Assembly (NCBI GenBank): GCA_020832545.1
Contig: JAFIEK010000020.1
Span: forward strand, 1-64,000
Origin: Pararhodobacter sp.
GTDB lineage: Bacteria > Pseudomonadota > Alphaproteobacteria > Rhodobacterales > Rhodobacteraceae
Reading direction: 5' to 3'
Length of the DNA stretch: 64,000 bases
Positions 45,968 through 55,018 of the stretch are shown here, in pieces. A program made the translations under genes and the position numbers. How positions within the stretch are numbered: the stretch's first letter is position 1; every line of letters begins with the position of its first letter. The notes beneath the pieces are model-generated. The model ran no database searches. It worked only from the letters and a program-made list of their open reading frames with translations, and was not told the origin of the DNA.

Positions 45968-47065
45968 ATGAAAACGCCTACAACAAACCATGGAAACTCC
46001 GTTTCCAAATTGACCACAATGCGCTGGCTCAAAACAGCGTTTCTCATTTTTTCAGCGGCCTTTGCCCTGATCCTGGGCACGGCCACTCAAAGCCACGCGA
46101 GCGGTGAAAGCTGCCCCGTACCTCAGTCCTATACACTCTGGGCTGGGCAAACGAACGATGTGGGTGAGGTGATCGTTTCGAACACTGCAACCCATCTGAC
46201 CATAAAATACATGTTGAATGAAGATGAGCGGGCCGCTGGCACCACATTCGGCACGTTGCACGCTTGGGTCGGCACCGATCTGGAAGGCTTGCCTACAAAT
46301 CCGCAAGGCATTCTGGTTCCAGGGTCTTTCCCCTATTCGCACACACCGTCCTCTGACGTCTGGCACCACACTTTCTCAATCCCATTGAACACACTTGGTA
46401 TCACTGACCTCGGGAATGGAGAGGGCTGTGGGCTTGAACTCATCGTCGTTACCCATGCCGAGATCAATTACGCGGACGGTAGGAACAACGGGAACAACGA
46501 TACGGCCTTCGGTGGTGACAATCCCGGAGACGGCCCCCGGTGGTGGTTCTACATCACCTATGAAGTTCAGTGCTGCGACGACACCCCTCCAGTCTTCGGT
46601 CGTTGTGAAACGGCTTTTGGCTACGGGACACATATCTTTGCCACCAATCGCAACCACAACCCCGATGACCTGCCAACACTTCGACTCAGCCCGGGTCGTT
46701 GGGGCTGGGCAAACCGCGTCGGCCAGCCGAATACGATTGTGAGACCAATCTACGCCGGGGCAGGCCGCAACATCACGCGCCCAAACCGTGTCGTTGGCGA
46801 ATTGACCATCGAACGACTTGGCGACGGTTCGGTGCGCGTTGGGTATGAAATGAACAGAACCCGTCAGGGCCAATACAACCGGTTCCTGCACTCTGTCCAT
46901 ATCTACGCGTCAAATGACCGACCAACCACGATCGCACCAGGACGGTATGGTTATACCCGCTACTTTGGTGGCAGCACCGTTGGCGACCATTCGGCCACCT
47001 TCCAACTGGATGCCGAAGGCCCCATCTGGATCATTGCCCATGCGGTTGTTTGCTGGCCTCGGTAA
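45968..47065 (+). CDS. Secreted protein of unknown function with two related beta-rich repeats
   Basis: A 365-residue precursor. After a hydrophilic N-terminus comes a signal segment (WLKTAFLIFSAAFALILGTA) with likely cleavage after SHA. Two related regions follow. Repeat 1 (about residues 50-170) has YTLWAGQTNDVGEVIV, LTIKYMLN, LHAWVGTD, VPGSFPYSH, HTFSIPL and LIVVTHAEI. Repeat 2 (about 250-362) has IYAGAGRNITRPNRVVGELT, VRVGYEMN, VHIYASND, APGRYGYTR, ATFQLDA and IWIIAHAVV. Similar segments occur in secreted bacterial proteins of unknown role. Cysteines outside these repeats (QCCDD; GRCETAF) may be disulfide-bonded. It has lower GC than its neighbours, its own candidate promoter and a strong terminator, so it is probably an independently expressed, recently acquired gene. 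Confidence 0.75.
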   Translation: MKTPTTNHGNSVSKLTTMRWLKTAFLIFSAAFALILGTATQSHASGESCPVPQSYTLWAGQTNDVGEVIVSNTATHLTIKYMLNEDERAAGTTFGTLHAWVGTDLEGLPTNPQGILVPGSFPYSHTPSSDVWHHTFSIPLNTLGITDLGNGEGCGLELIVVTHAEINYADGRNNGNNDTAFGGDNPGDGPRWWFYITYEVQCCDDTPPVFGRCETAFGYGTHIFATNRNHNPDDLPTLRLSPGRWGWANRVGQPNTIVRPIYAGAGRNITRPNRVVGELTIERLGDGSVRVGYEMNRTRQGQYNRFLHSVHIYASNDRPTTIAPGRYGYTRYFGGSTVGDHSATFQLDAEGPIWIIAHAVVCWPR

Positions 47066-47096
47066 TTGTCGGCTTTAACTATCCATGACACTGAAT

Positions 47097-47123
47097 GGGG
47101 CGCGAAGTTTTCGCGCCCCTTTT
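47097..47123 (+). terminator. Strong hairpin terminator
   Basis: GGGGCGCGAA and TTCGCGCCCC form a perfect 10-bp stem with a three-base loop (GTT), followed by TTTT and then ACTTTT. It lies 32 bases after the secreted-protein stop codon and 19 bases before the converging serS end, so it ends that transcript and could also work for serS. Confidence 0.9.
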
Positions 47124-47141
47124 ACTTTTCCGGACGACTGG

Positions 47142-48431
47142 TCAGACCAGTACACCCTCAGGGGTGATCCGGGTTTTGCCACCCAGCCACGGGTGCAGCG
47201 CGGTGGGCAGGTTGACCGAGCCATCCTCTTGCTGCCCGTTCTCCAGCACCGCGATCAGCGTGCGCCCCACCGCCAGCCCCGAGCCGTTGAGCGTTGCCAG
47301 AAACTCGGGCTTGCCGCCGCCGGGCCGGTAGCGCGCATTCATCCGGCGCGCCTGAAACGTGCCGCAGGTGGAGCATGAGCTGATCTCGCGGTATTTGCCC
47401 TGCCCCGGCAACCAGACCTCGATATCGTGGGTTTTCTGGCTGCCGAACCCCATGTCGCCGGTGCACAGAACGACCGTGCGATAGGGCAGCTCCAGCTTTT
47501 GCAAAATCGCCTCGGCGCAGCCGGTCATGCGCTCATGCTCGGCCAAGGCCTGATCAGGCGCGCAGATCGTCACCATCTCGACCTTCTCGAACTGGTGCTG
47601 GCGCAGGATGCCGGTGGTATCCTTGCCCGCCGACCCGGCCTCGGAGCGGAAGCACTGGCTGTGCGCGGTCATGCGCAGGGGCAGCGTGGCTTCATCGACA
47701 ATCTCACCGGCGACGATATTGGTCAGCGTCACCTCGGATGTGGGGATCAGCCACCAGCCATTGGTCGTCTGATAGCTGTCCTCGGCGAATTTGGGCAGGT
47801 TGCCGGTGCCATACATCGCCTCATCGCGCACCAGAACCGGGGTCCAGACCTCGGTCAGGTCATGCTCAAGGGTGTGCGTATCCAGCATGAACTGCGCCAG
47901 CGCCCGGTGCACCCGGGTCAGCGCGGCCTTGAGCACCATGAAGCGCGAGCCTGACAGTTTGGCAGCAGTGGCAAGGTCCAGGCCCGGCTTCACGCCTTCA
48001 ATCTCGAAATGCTCTTTCGGGGTGAAGGCGAAATTGCGCGGGCTGCCCCAGCGGCGGATTTCGACATTGCCGCCCTCATCGCGCCCATCCGGCACCTCAT
48101 CGAGCGGCAGGTTGGGGATTTCGGCCAAGGCGGCACGCAGCCGCGCATCCTCGGCCCCGGCCTCGTCATTCAGGCGCGCGATCTCGGCCTTCTTCTCGGC
48201 CACCAGCGCGCGCAACCGCGCAAATTCAGCGTCATCGCCGCGTGCCTTGGCCGCGCCCACCTCTTTCGAGGCTTTGTTCTGCTCAGCCTGTGCGGTCTCT
48301 GCGGCCAGAATCTTCGCCCGCCGCCCCTCATCCATGGCCATCAACTGGGACGACAGCCCCGAAAGCCCCCGACGGGCCAGCGCGGCGTCGAACTGATCAG
48401 GGTTTTCGCGAATGGTGCGGATGTCGTGCAT
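47142..48431 (-). CDS. serS: Seryl-tRNA synthetase
   Basis: A 429-residue class II synthetase. The N-terminal coiled-coil arm begins [20 protein letters not shown] and includes the helical stretch around [18 protein letters not shown]. The core has [18 protein letters not shown], the TSEVTLTN serine-site segment, motif 2 [20 protein letters not shown] and motif 3 [18 protein letters not shown]. The ATG at 48431 follows GAGGGA. It is divergent from the sigma factor gene. Confidence 0.97.
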   Translation of the reverse strand: MHDIRTIRENPDQFDAALARRGLSGLSSQLMAMDEGRRAKILAAETAQAEQNKASKEVGAAKARGDDAEFARLRALVAEKKAEIARLNDEAGAEDARLRAALAEIPNLPLDEVPDGRDEGGNVEIRRWGSPRNFAFTPKEHFEIEGVKPGLDLATAAKLSGSRFMVLKAALTRVHRALAQFMLDTHTLEHDLTEVWTPVLVRDEAMYGTGNLPKFAEDSYQTTNGWWLIPTSEVTLTNIVAGEIVDEATLPLRMTAHSQCFRSEAGSAGKDTTGILRQHQFEKVEMVTICAPDQALAEHERMTGCAEAILQKLELPYRTVVLCTGDMGFGSQKTHDIEVWLPGQGKYREISSCSTCGTFQARRMNARYRPGGGKPEFLATLNGSGLAVGRTLIAVLENGQQEDGSVNLPTALHPWLGGKTRITPEGVLV

Positions 48432-48569
48432 GATGGTCCCTCGGATGAACTGCGCATTCCTATGCAACAATATCGGGCGCAGGTGAAGGGCGGGCGGAAA
48501 TTTTGGCAGCCAGATTGAACCAAACTGCCCCGGCGCGGCACCTTAAGGGAAAGACGATGGAGCAACGCA

Positions 48570-49112
48570 ATGCGTGAGCGCGAGAAAATCAGGGTATTGG
48601 CGGCGTATCACGTCGCCGGTGCGCGACTGGGCAGCCAGCGCGATTTCAGCGCCCTCGTGACGCTGTTCGACACCCGCCTGCGCGCCCATGCCCGTCGCCT
48701 GTGCGATGACGGGGATACCGCGCGCGACATCGTGCAGGAGGCTTGGCTCGCCATTGCCCGGGGGCTGGGTGGTCTGCGCGATGATCACGCGTTTCTGCCT
48801 TGGGCTTTGCGCATCGTCACCCGGACAGCGGCGCGCGACCTGGGGCGCAAGCGGCGGCAACGCGACGCGCAACAGGGCTATTCCGAGACCCTCGATGAAA
48901 CCCCGATCGACGCGCCAGACCTGAGCACAGCAATCGCCACCCTGCCTGCGCCGCAGCGCGCCGTGCTGGCACTTTTTTACCTTGATGAGATGTCCGTGGC
49001 CGAAGTGGCCGTGGCGCTCGATATCCCGCCGGGCACCGTGAAAACCCGGCTCATGCACGCCCGCGCAAAACTGCGGGCCTATCTGGACGGAGAGAACAAT
49101 GGACAAACTTGA
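48570..49112 (+). CDS. ECF-type RNA polymerase sigma factor
   Basis: A 180-residue sigma-70 family protein with only regions 2 and 4. Region 2 includes LCDDGDTARDIVQEAWLAIA and FLPWALRIVTRTAARDLGRK; region 4 has LPAPQRAVLALFYLDEMSV and the helix-turn-helix AEVAVALDIPPGTVKTRLMH. It should direct RNA polymerase to a specific set of promoters. Its gene overlaps by 14 bases the DUF6768 membrane protein gene, which takes the place where an anti-sigma factor usually sits. Its target promoters were not identified. Confidence 0.88.
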   Translation: MREREKIRVLAAYHVAGARLGSQRDFSALVTLFDTRLRAHARRLCDDGDTARDIVQEAWLAIARGLGGLRDDHAFLPWALRIVTRTAARDLGRKRRQRDAQQGYSETLDETPIDAPDLSTAIATLPAPQRAVLALFYLDEMSVAEVAVALDIPPGTVKTRLMHARAKLRAYLDGENNGQT

Positions 49113-49464
49113 CCGCATGATCGCTGATGCGCTGCGCGATGAAGACCACGCATTGGTCGAAGGGTTGGAAGAACCCGGTTTCTACCAACTCGTCTTCAGC
49201 ACGTTTCGCGGCCCGCAAGGCTGGGTCAGCATGGTGCTTATGGCCGTGCAGACGGTGATGTTTCTGGCCGCCGTCTGGGCCGGGTGGCATTTCTACACCG
49301 CCACCGAGCAACTGGCCGCGCTCAAATGGGGCCTCAGCGCTGCGACGCTGGCGATTGTGGCGACGCAACTGAAACTGGCGCTGGTGCCGCAGATGCAGGC
49401 AAACCGGGTGCTTCTGGCGCTGCGGCGGGTGGAACTGATGATCCTTCAGGCCAAATCGCGGTGA
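49099..49464 (+). CDS. DUF6768-like membrane protein, possible sigma partner
   Basis: A 121-residue protein starting MDKLDRMIADALRDEDHALV, with two predicted membrane helices (VSMVLMAVQTVMFLAAVWAG and WGLSAATLAIVATQLKLAL) and a basic C-terminal helix. I recognise it as DUF6768, a family found beside ECF sigma genes. It overlaps the sigma gene start-to-stop by 14 bases, so translation is coupled. It could be a membrane anti-sigma factor, but no known anti-sigma motif (such as a zinc-binding HxxxCxxC) is present. Confidence 0.7.
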   Translation: MDKLDRMIADALRDEDHALVEGLEEPGFYQLVFSTFRGPQGWVSMVLMAVQTVMFLAAVWAGWHFYTATEQLAALKWGLSAATLAIVATQLKLALVPQMQANRVLLALRRVELMILQAKSR

Positions 49465-49507
49465 CGGCAAGCGATGGGCGCACTGGTCTGCGCCCATCGC
49501 AAACTGC

Positions 49508-50002
49508 TTACTGACGCTGCTGCACGGTGGCTTCAAAGCGGATGTTGCAGCCCTGGATGCCGGAAAAATTGCGGATCTGCCCACGGATTCGTATCGGCCG
49601 CCGCGTGTTTTCGTTCACGTTGCGCGGGTTCATGTTCATAATACGAAGCTGAGCCGCATTCTCATGGTTCTGATGAATCGACCACGCGTTACTGGTCACT
49701 CCGCTTTGCGTCACCGGCTGAAAGGAATTTGAGAATGTGCCGGATTCCCGCGCATAGCCGAAGGCAATAAAGTCTGACAGGAAGCCGATGAAGTCACGCG
49801 AAGCGTTATCTCCAACATTGCTTGGATGATACCTGACGGTAAAGGGCTCGCTATGCGAACTCCACCCACTGTCGCGACAGGGCTGATTAAAGCCGAAGAC
49901 CGTTCCACCTCCCATGAACCGGCCTGGATTTGCCTCCGCAACCGTCGGAAGCGACAGCAGCCCGCCCAAAACGACGCCCATTGCAAATTTGATTTTTGTC
50001 AT
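49508..50002 (-). CDS. Small secreted protein of unknown function
   Basis: A 164-residue precursor with signal peptide MTKIKFAMGVVLGGLLSLPT ending near AEA. The mature domain of about 140 residues is Asn- and Ser-rich, with two cysteines (FNQPCRD and QGCNIRF) that could form one disulfide. It contains FTVRYHPSN, SNAWSIHQNHEN and RIRGQIRNFSG. I do not recognise a family. GC is lower than in neighbouring genes and the upstream region (50003-50192) is AT-rich. It converges on the DUF6768 gene and is divergent from gatC. A short purine-rich stretch, TGGAG, precedes its start. Confidence 0.65.
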   Translation of the reverse strand: MTKIKFAMGVVLGGLLSLPTVAEANPGRFMGGGTVFGFNQPCRDSGWSSHSEPFTVRYHPSNVGDNASRDFIGFLSDFIAFGYARESGTFSNSFQPVTQSGVTSNAWSIHQNHENAAQLRIMNMNPRNVNENTRRPIRIRGQIRNFSGIQGCNIRFEATVQQRQ

Positions 50003-50192
50003 CCCAGTACTCCATACACATTTGATGAAGGTAAATTTTATGTGATCAGGTCGATTCGTGCTACTGGAAATTTCTCAAAAAATTTTTTGCAATGCGATAT
50101 TATGTCGCGCCTGCTATCCAGAGCGCGCAGCCATGCTTGCACCTGTGGGAACACACGGATAAACCCTGCGACAACCCCAGCCGGAGCATCCC

Positions 50193-50483
50193 ATGTCCAC
50201 CATCGATCTGGAAACCGCGCGCCGTGTGGCCAAACTGGCGCGCATCGCCGTCCCCGAAGAAAATCTGCCCGCCCTTGCCGGTGAATTGTCGGATATCATC
50301 ACCTTCATGGAACAGCTCAATGAGGTGAATGTGGACGGTGTGGAGCCCATGACATCGGTCACGCCGATGCGGCTGAAGCGGCGTCAGGACGGGGTCACTG
50401 GTGGCAACATGCAGGCGCGTATCCTGTCGAACGCCCCCGATGCCCGCGAAGGTTTCTTTGCTGTCCCGAAGGTGGTGGAATGA
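50193..50483 (+). CDS. gatC: Asp/Glu-tRNA amidotransferase subunit C
   Basis: A 96-residue protein starting [20 protein letters not shown] and ending [17 protein letters not shown], the usual GatC form that wraps around GatA and stabilises the GatCAB complex. This complex converts Glu-tRNA(Gln) or Asp-tRNA(Asn) to the amide form. The start follows a GGAG site. Its stop overlaps the gatA start by four bases. gatB is not in the window. Confidence 0.96.
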   Translation: MSTIDLETARRVAKLARIAVPEENLPALAGELSDIITFMEQLNEVNVDGVEPMTSVTPMRLKRRQDGVTGGNMQARILSNAPDAREGFFAVPKVVE

Positions 50484-51961
50484 GCACGCTGAACACGCTG
50501 ACAATCGCTCAGGCCCGCGATGCGTTGCGCAAGGGCGACGTGACCTCGACCCAACTGACCGAAGCCTGCCTTTCCGCCATTGAGGGCGCAGGCGCGCTCA
50601 ATGCCTTTGTGCACCAGACGCCCGATCTGGCGATGGCCCGTGCCAAAGCCGCCGATGACCGGCTGAAAGCAGGTGACGCCCCCGCGATGTGCGGCATTCC
50701 CGTCGGCATCAAGGATCTGTTCTGCACCGAGGGCGTGCCCAGTCAGGCCGCCAGCCGCATCCTGCAAGGGTTCAAGCCTGAATACGAATCCACCGTCTCG
50801 GCGCAGCTGCGCGACGCGGGTGCGGTGATGCTGGGCAAGCTGAACATGGACGAATTCGCCATGGGCTCGTCGAATGAGACCTCATGCTATGGCGATGTCG
50901 TCAACCCCTGGAAGGTGGATGAGCGGCAACTGACGCCCGGTGGTTCCTCCGGCGGGTCAGCCGCAGCGGTGGCCGCCGATCTGTGCCTTGGTGCCACCGG
51001 CACTGACACCGGCGGCTCCATCCGCCAGCCTGCGGCTTTTACCGGCACCGTGGGCATCAAACCCACCTACGGGCGCTGCTCACGCTGGGGGATCGTGGCC
51101 TTCGCAAGCTCGCTCGATCAGGCGGGGCCGATGACGAAATCGGTGCGCGATGCGGCGATCATGCTGGGCGCAATGTGCGGGCATGACCCAAAGGACAGCA
51201 CCTCGGCTGATCTGGCGGTGCCTGATTTCGAGGCCGCGCTGACCGGCGACATTCGCGGCAAGAAAATCGGCCTGCCCCGCGAATACCGCATGGACGGCAT
51301 GCCCGCCGAGATCGAAAAGTTGTGGGCCGATGGCGCGGATATGCTGCGCGATGCGGGTGCCGAAATCGTCGATATCTCACTGCCCCATACCAAATACGCC
51401 CTGCCCGCCTATTACGTCATCGCCCCTGCCGAGGCATCGAGCAACCTCGCGCGCTATGACGGTGTGCGCTACGGCCACCGCGCCAAGCTGGCCGCAGGCG
51501 ACGGCATCACCGAGATGTATGAAAAAACCCGCGCCGAGGGCTTTGGGCCTGAGGTTCAGCGCCGGGTGATGATCGGCACCTATGTGTTGTCGGCGGGCTT
51601 TTATGACGCCTATTACAACCGCGCCCGCAAAGTCCGCGCCCTTATCAAGCGCGATTTTGATACGGTTTTCGCGCAAGGCATCGACGCCATCCTGACGCCC
51701 GCCACCCCAACGGCTGCCTTCCCGCTGGGTGCCATGGCCCATGCTGACCCGGTGGAGATGTATCTCAACGACGTGTTTACCGTGACCGTGAACCTCGCTG
51801 GCCTGCCCGGCATCGCACTGCCCACGGGGCTTGATGGCAAGGGCTTGCCGCTGGGCCTGCAACTGATCGGTCAGCCCTGGGGCGAGGCCGATCTGCTCAA
51901 CACGGCTCACGTTTTAGAGAAAGCCGCCGGGTATGTTTCCAAACCCGCCCGATGGTGGTAA
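50480..51961 (+). CDS. gatA: Asp/Glu-tRNA amidotransferase subunit A
   Basis: A 493-residue amidase-signature enzyme that releases ammonia from glutamine for GatB. The catalytic Ser-Ser-Lys triad is visible: Lys78 in [10 protein letters not shown], the cis-Ser156 in [15 protein letters not shown] and the nucleophile Ser180 in [12 protein letters not shown]. Length is normal. Directly coupled to gatC. The following lipoprotein gene starts 31 bases after its stop. Confidence 0.97.
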   Translation: MSTLNTLTIAQARDALRKGDVTSTQLTEACLSAIEGAGALNAFVHQTPDLAMARAKAADDRLKAGDAPAMCGIPVGIKDLFCTEGVPSQAASRILQGFKPEYESTVSAQLRDAGAVMLGKLNMDEFAMGSSNETSCYGDVVNPWKVDERQLTPGGSSGGSAAAVAADLCLGATGTDTGGSIRQPAAFTGTVGIKPTYGRCSRWGIVAFASSLDQAGPMTKSVRDAAIMLGAMCGHDPKDSTSADLAVPDFEAALTGDIRGKKIGLPREYRMDGMPAEIEKLWADGADMLRDAGAEIVDISLPHTKYALPAYYVIAPAEASSNLARYDGVRYGHRAKLAAGDGITEMYEKTRAEGFGPEVQRRVMIGTYVLSAGFYDAYYNRARKVRALIKRDFDTVFAQGIDAILTPATPTAAFPLGAMAHADPVEMYLNDVFTVTVNLAGLPGIALPTGLDGKGLPLGLQLIGQPWGEADLLNTAHVLEKAAGYVSKPARWW

Positions 51962-51992
51962 ACTCGCGCAAAAAAGCGGGCAGAGGCAACAT

Positions 51993-52757
51993 ATGCGGTT
52001 CATGACATTGGCGGGTGCAACCGCCGTTCTGGCGTTGGCAGCTTGCATGAATGGCAATAGCGGCATGCAGAATTACGCCGCCATGTCGACTGGTGTGGGC
52101 TTTGGTGATTACCAGCGCTACCTGCATGAACGCGAGAATGCGCGACGCACGAACGCGCCTTATTCCGTCGCGCCCCAAACGGGAAGCCCGCGCGCGCAAA
52201 CGCCGCAGGCCCCGGCAAGCGAGCCGTCAGCGATCCGGCAGGCCCCGCTCAGCGCCCCCATGAACACCGCAGCGCCCGCAAACACCCAGCCGCAAGCCGG
52301 CAGCAACGCCCCCGCCTTCGGCACCACTCCGGTTTTCGATGCCGGGCCGGGGGTGCGCCCCAGCCTGTCGGATGAGCAGGATTTCAACGCCGTCGCGGCG
52401 CGCGAGACCATCGAAAGCGATCGCGCACGCCTGCAAGAGCAGCGCGCCCAGTATCAGGTCATCGAAGTGGACTCGGTCCCCGACGCCTCAACCCGCTCGG
52501 GTGCCAATGTCGTTCAATACGCGCTGTCCACCCGCCATTCCGTCGGGCAGCAGCAATACCGCCGCATCAACCCTCTGCGCTGGAGCCGCTGGGAAAACGC
52601 CTGCCTGCGTTTTCAGAACCAGGATGCCGCACAAGAGGCGTTTCTCCAGGCTGGCGGCCCGGAACGTGACCCCAATCATCTTGACCCCGATGGCGACGGC
52701 TTCGCCTGCTGGTGGGACCCGGCGCCCTATCGTCAGGCGGTCCGCGCCGGGCAATGA
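51993..52757 (+). CDS. Lipoprotein with Excalibur-like calcium-binding C-terminus
   Basis: A 254-residue precursor starting MRFMTLAGATAVLALAACMN, a signal peptide with lipobox LAAC. The middle (about residues 55-130) is a low-complexity Pro/Ala/Ser/Gln-rich linker. The C-terminal segment WENACLRFQNQDAAQEAFLQ is followed by DPNHLDPDGDGFACWWDP, resembling the Excalibur extracellular calcium-binding motif (DxDGDGxAC). It is probably anchored at the membrane and spans towards the wall. The stop overlaps the amidase start (ATGA), so both are likely to act together in the envelope. Confidence 0.78.
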   Translation: MRFMTLAGATAVLALAACMNGNSGMQNYAAMSTGVGFGDYQRYLHERENARRTNAPYSVAPQTGSPRAQTPQAPASEPSAIRQAPLSAPMNTAAPANTQPQAGSNAPAFGTTPVFDAGPGVRPSLSDEQDFNAVAARETIESDRARLQEQRAQYQVIEVDSVPDASTRSGANVVQYALSTRHSVGQQQYRRINPLRWSRWENACLRFQNQDAAQEAFLQAGGPERDPNHLDPDGDGFACWWDPAPYRQAVRAGQ

Positions 52758-53428
52758 CGCGGCCTGACGATCCCGCCGCGCACTGGTTCCCATCGCCCAA
52801 TTTCGGCCCGCGCCGCGATGGGTTGCAGCCGGAACTTGTGGTGCTGCACTATACACAGATGCCCAGCGTGCAGTCCGCCCTCGCCCGGCTTTGCAGCCCC
52901 AAGGCGCAGGTCTCGGCGCACTACCTGATTGGCGCGGATGGTCAGATCTGGCAACTGGTCACGGAAGCGATGCGCGCATGGCATGCTGGCGCGGGCAACT
53001 GGCGCGGCCAGGGCGATATCAACTCGCGCTCCATCGGCATCGAACTGGACAATGACGGCGACAGCCCCTTTGCGGCGGCCCAGATGCTTGCGCTGGAACG
53101 CCTTCTGCCCGGCGTCCTTGCCCGCTGGAACATCCCGCCTGAGGGCGTCATTGCCCATTCCGACATGGCACCTGCACGCAAATCCGACCCCGGCCCGCGC
53201 TTTGACTGGCGCAGGCTGGCCCGACTGGGCCTGTCGGTCTGGCCAGCCCCCGGCGGCAGCGCCGATGCGCCCCTCGACACCTCCCTCACCACGCTCGGTT
53301 ACCCGCCGGTCGCACCCGCCTTGCGCCTTGCAGCCTTCCGCTTGCGCTTCCGCCCCAGCCACGACGGTCCGGAAGACGCGATGGATCGCGCCTGTGCCGA
53401 TGCCCTCGTGACTTTGTTGAATAAGTGA
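52754..53428 (+). CDS. N-acetylmuramoyl-L-alanine amidase, AmpD-like
   Basis: A 224-residue zinc amidase of the Amidase_2 family. Probable zinc ligands are His32 (VVLHYTQMP), His135 (GVIAHSDMAP) and Asp145 (RKSDPGPRFDW). The start MTRPDDPAAHWFPSPNFGPR has no signal peptide, so it is more likely to be cytoplasmic like AmpD, which cleaves anhydro-muropeptides for wall recycling. It is translationally coupled to the Excalibur-like lipoprotein gene. No ampG or ampC is seen here. Confidence 0.88.
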   Translation: MTRPDDPAAHWFPSPNFGPRRDGLQPELVVLHYTQMPSVQSALARLCSPKAQVSAHYLIGADGQIWQLVTEAMRAWHAGAGNWRGQGDINSRSIGIELDNDGDSPFAAAQMLALERLLPGVLARWNIPPEGVIAHSDMAPARKSDPGPRFDWRRLARLGLSVWPAPGGSADAPLDTSLTTLGYPPVAPALRLAAFRLRFRPSHDGPEDAMDRACADALVTLLNK

Positions 53429-53490
53429 TACCCATGACGGACTCTGCCCTCATTCCCCCAATCTTAGGTTGAAAAAGTATCACTCGGCGC

Positions 53491-53520
53491 GCTTTCATCT
53501 TGCCAGAAATACGCTGGGGG
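53491..53520 (-). repeat. Dispersed GC-rich intergenic element, copy C
   Basis: On the minus strand a CCCCC tract leads into CGTATTTCTGGCAAGATG, identical to copy B. It is preceded on that strand by a perfect 8-bp hairpin, GAGGGGGC-AAA-GCCCCCTC (53540-53558). It lies between the converging amidase and DUF3422 genes, where it could also act in transcription termination, although no T run follows the hairpin. Confidence 0.65.
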
Positions 53521-53574
53521 TGAATTGGCCGCAGGCCAAGAGGGGGCAAAGCCCCCTCTCCTGCAAACATCCCC

Positions 53575-54876
53575 TCAGGCCAGACGCCGCCGGATTCTCC
53601 GCAAGGCCAGCCACACCACCCCCACCACCACCGGCGTCAGAATCGCCAGCAGCTCAGGACGGCCCAGCCCCAGTGGCCCGGCAAAAGGCAGCGCCAGATT
53701 GGCGGCCAGCCCCACCGCGTAATAGCTGATCGCCACCACCGACAACCCCTCGACCGTATGTTGCAGCCGCAGTTGCAGGTCGGCGCGCCGGTCCATGCTT
53801 TTCAGCACCGCCTGGTTCTGGGCCGAGCGCGCAACTTCGACCTGCGTGCTCAGAAGCCGCCCGGCGCGCATCGCGCGCTCTGACAGCGTGGCCAGCCGCC
53901 CCTCGGCGGCCTTGACCGTGCGCATCGCCGGGTCGAACCGGCGCTGCATGAATTCGGCCAGTGTCTGGCGGCCCTGAAACCGGGCCTCGCGCAGCACGGA
54001 TATCCGCGCATGCACCAGCGCCTCATAGGCCTGCGTCGCCCCAAAGCGGAACGAGGCTGACATTTCCAGCTGCTCCAGCTGCGCCGACACCGCCATCAAC
54101 GCATCCAGCGCCGCTTCCGGGCGCGGCAGGCCGGATGCCATATCGCCCACCAAGGCCGCCAGCCGACGATCCAGCGCGCCCATCTCGCCCGAGACCTGCC
54201 GCGCCCGTGCCAGCCCCAGCATCGACATGGTCTTGTAAGTCTCGATCTCGCACAACCGCTGCACGATGCGTCCCATCCGTTGCGGGCCGGTCGCCGGGTG
54301 GGCAAAGACCGCCATGCGGATATGCCCCGCCGGATCGATCCGGAAATCGGATGCCACTATGGCCGCGCCATCCAGCACCCGGGCCACGGCGAGGCTTTCG
54401 GCCACAAACCATTCCCCCAGCCGCCCGGCAATCTGCGCCTCATCCACCTCGCCATCCGCACCCAGCGGCAGGCAATCGATGGTCAGCAGAATCGACGTCA
54501 CCCGCACCCCCGGTGCCGCTGCCAGCCAGTCCGCAGGGAAGACATCAAACAGCGCCGGGTCGAACGGGCGCAGGGGCAGGCCCGGTGCAAAAGCGGTGAA
54601 GCTTGTGAACTCGGTATGGTTTTCCCATTTCAACCCGTGCCGCCCGATCGTGCAACCGTGATGCGTGGCCTCGGGCGGCGGATGGGGCGCGCCCGTGCGA
54701 TCCAGCAGCGCCACCAGATGCGCACGGTCCTGCGCGCGGTCGCGGGCCACGGCCTCATGCTCGGCCTTGAGCGCCAGAAACACCGCCGTGCCGGGCACCG
54801 TGATCAGGGGCGCGGGGCGGGCGTGCAACTCGTTGGTGAGCGGGTAGCGCAGCGGGTGGTCGGCAAGAGGGGGCAT
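53575..54876 (-). CDS. DUF3422 membrane protein
   Basis: A 433-residue protein that begins MPPLADHPLRYPLTNELHAR, the conserved N-terminus of DUF3422. It also contains WENHTEFTSFTAFAPG and RRLAALVGDMASGLPRPEA. The C-terminus has two helices (VEGLSVVAISYYAVGLAANL and LGRPELLAILTPVVVGVVWL) likely to anchor it to the membrane, with a long helical region before them. The function is unknown. The start at 54876 matches the family. It lies downstream of the YcjF-like gene on the same strand. Confidence 0.88.
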   Translation of the reverse strand: MPPLADHPLRYPLTNELHARPAPLITVPGTAVFLALKAEHEAVARDRAQDRAHLVALLDRTGAPHPPPEATHHGCTIGRHGLKWENHTEFTSFTAFAPGLPLRPFDPALFDVFPADWLAAAPGVRVTSILLTIDCLPLGADGEVDEAQIAGRLGEWFVAESLAVARVLDGAAIVASDFRIDPAGHIRMAVFAHPATGPQRMGRIVQRLCEIETYKTMSMLGLARARQVSGEMGALDRRLAALVGDMASGLPRPEAALDALMAVSAQLEQLEMSASFRFGATQAYEALVHARISVLREARFQGRQTLAEFMQRRFDPAMRTVKAAEGRLATLSERAMRAGRLLSTQVEVARSAQNQAVLKSMDRRADLQLRLQHTVEGLSVVAISYYAVGLAANLALPFAGPLGLGRPELLAILTPVVVGVVWLALRRIRRRLA

Positions 54877-55018
54877 GGGGCGAACCTTTGGGCTTTGGTT
54901 CTGATTAGCCAGCACGCCATCGTCCTGAAAAGCCTCGCACTGCCAAAAAGGCGCTGATTGCGCGGTACGCCATGGTATCCTTGCTTTTGTGCAACGCCCT
55001 GCGGGCTGATCTGGTTGT

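Noticed and set aside
53540-53558. GAGGGGGC-AAA-GCCCCCTC as an intrinsic terminator for the amidase
   Set aside because: The stem is strong but no T run follows on either strand. It is better explained as part of the dispersed element, although a termination role is not excluded.
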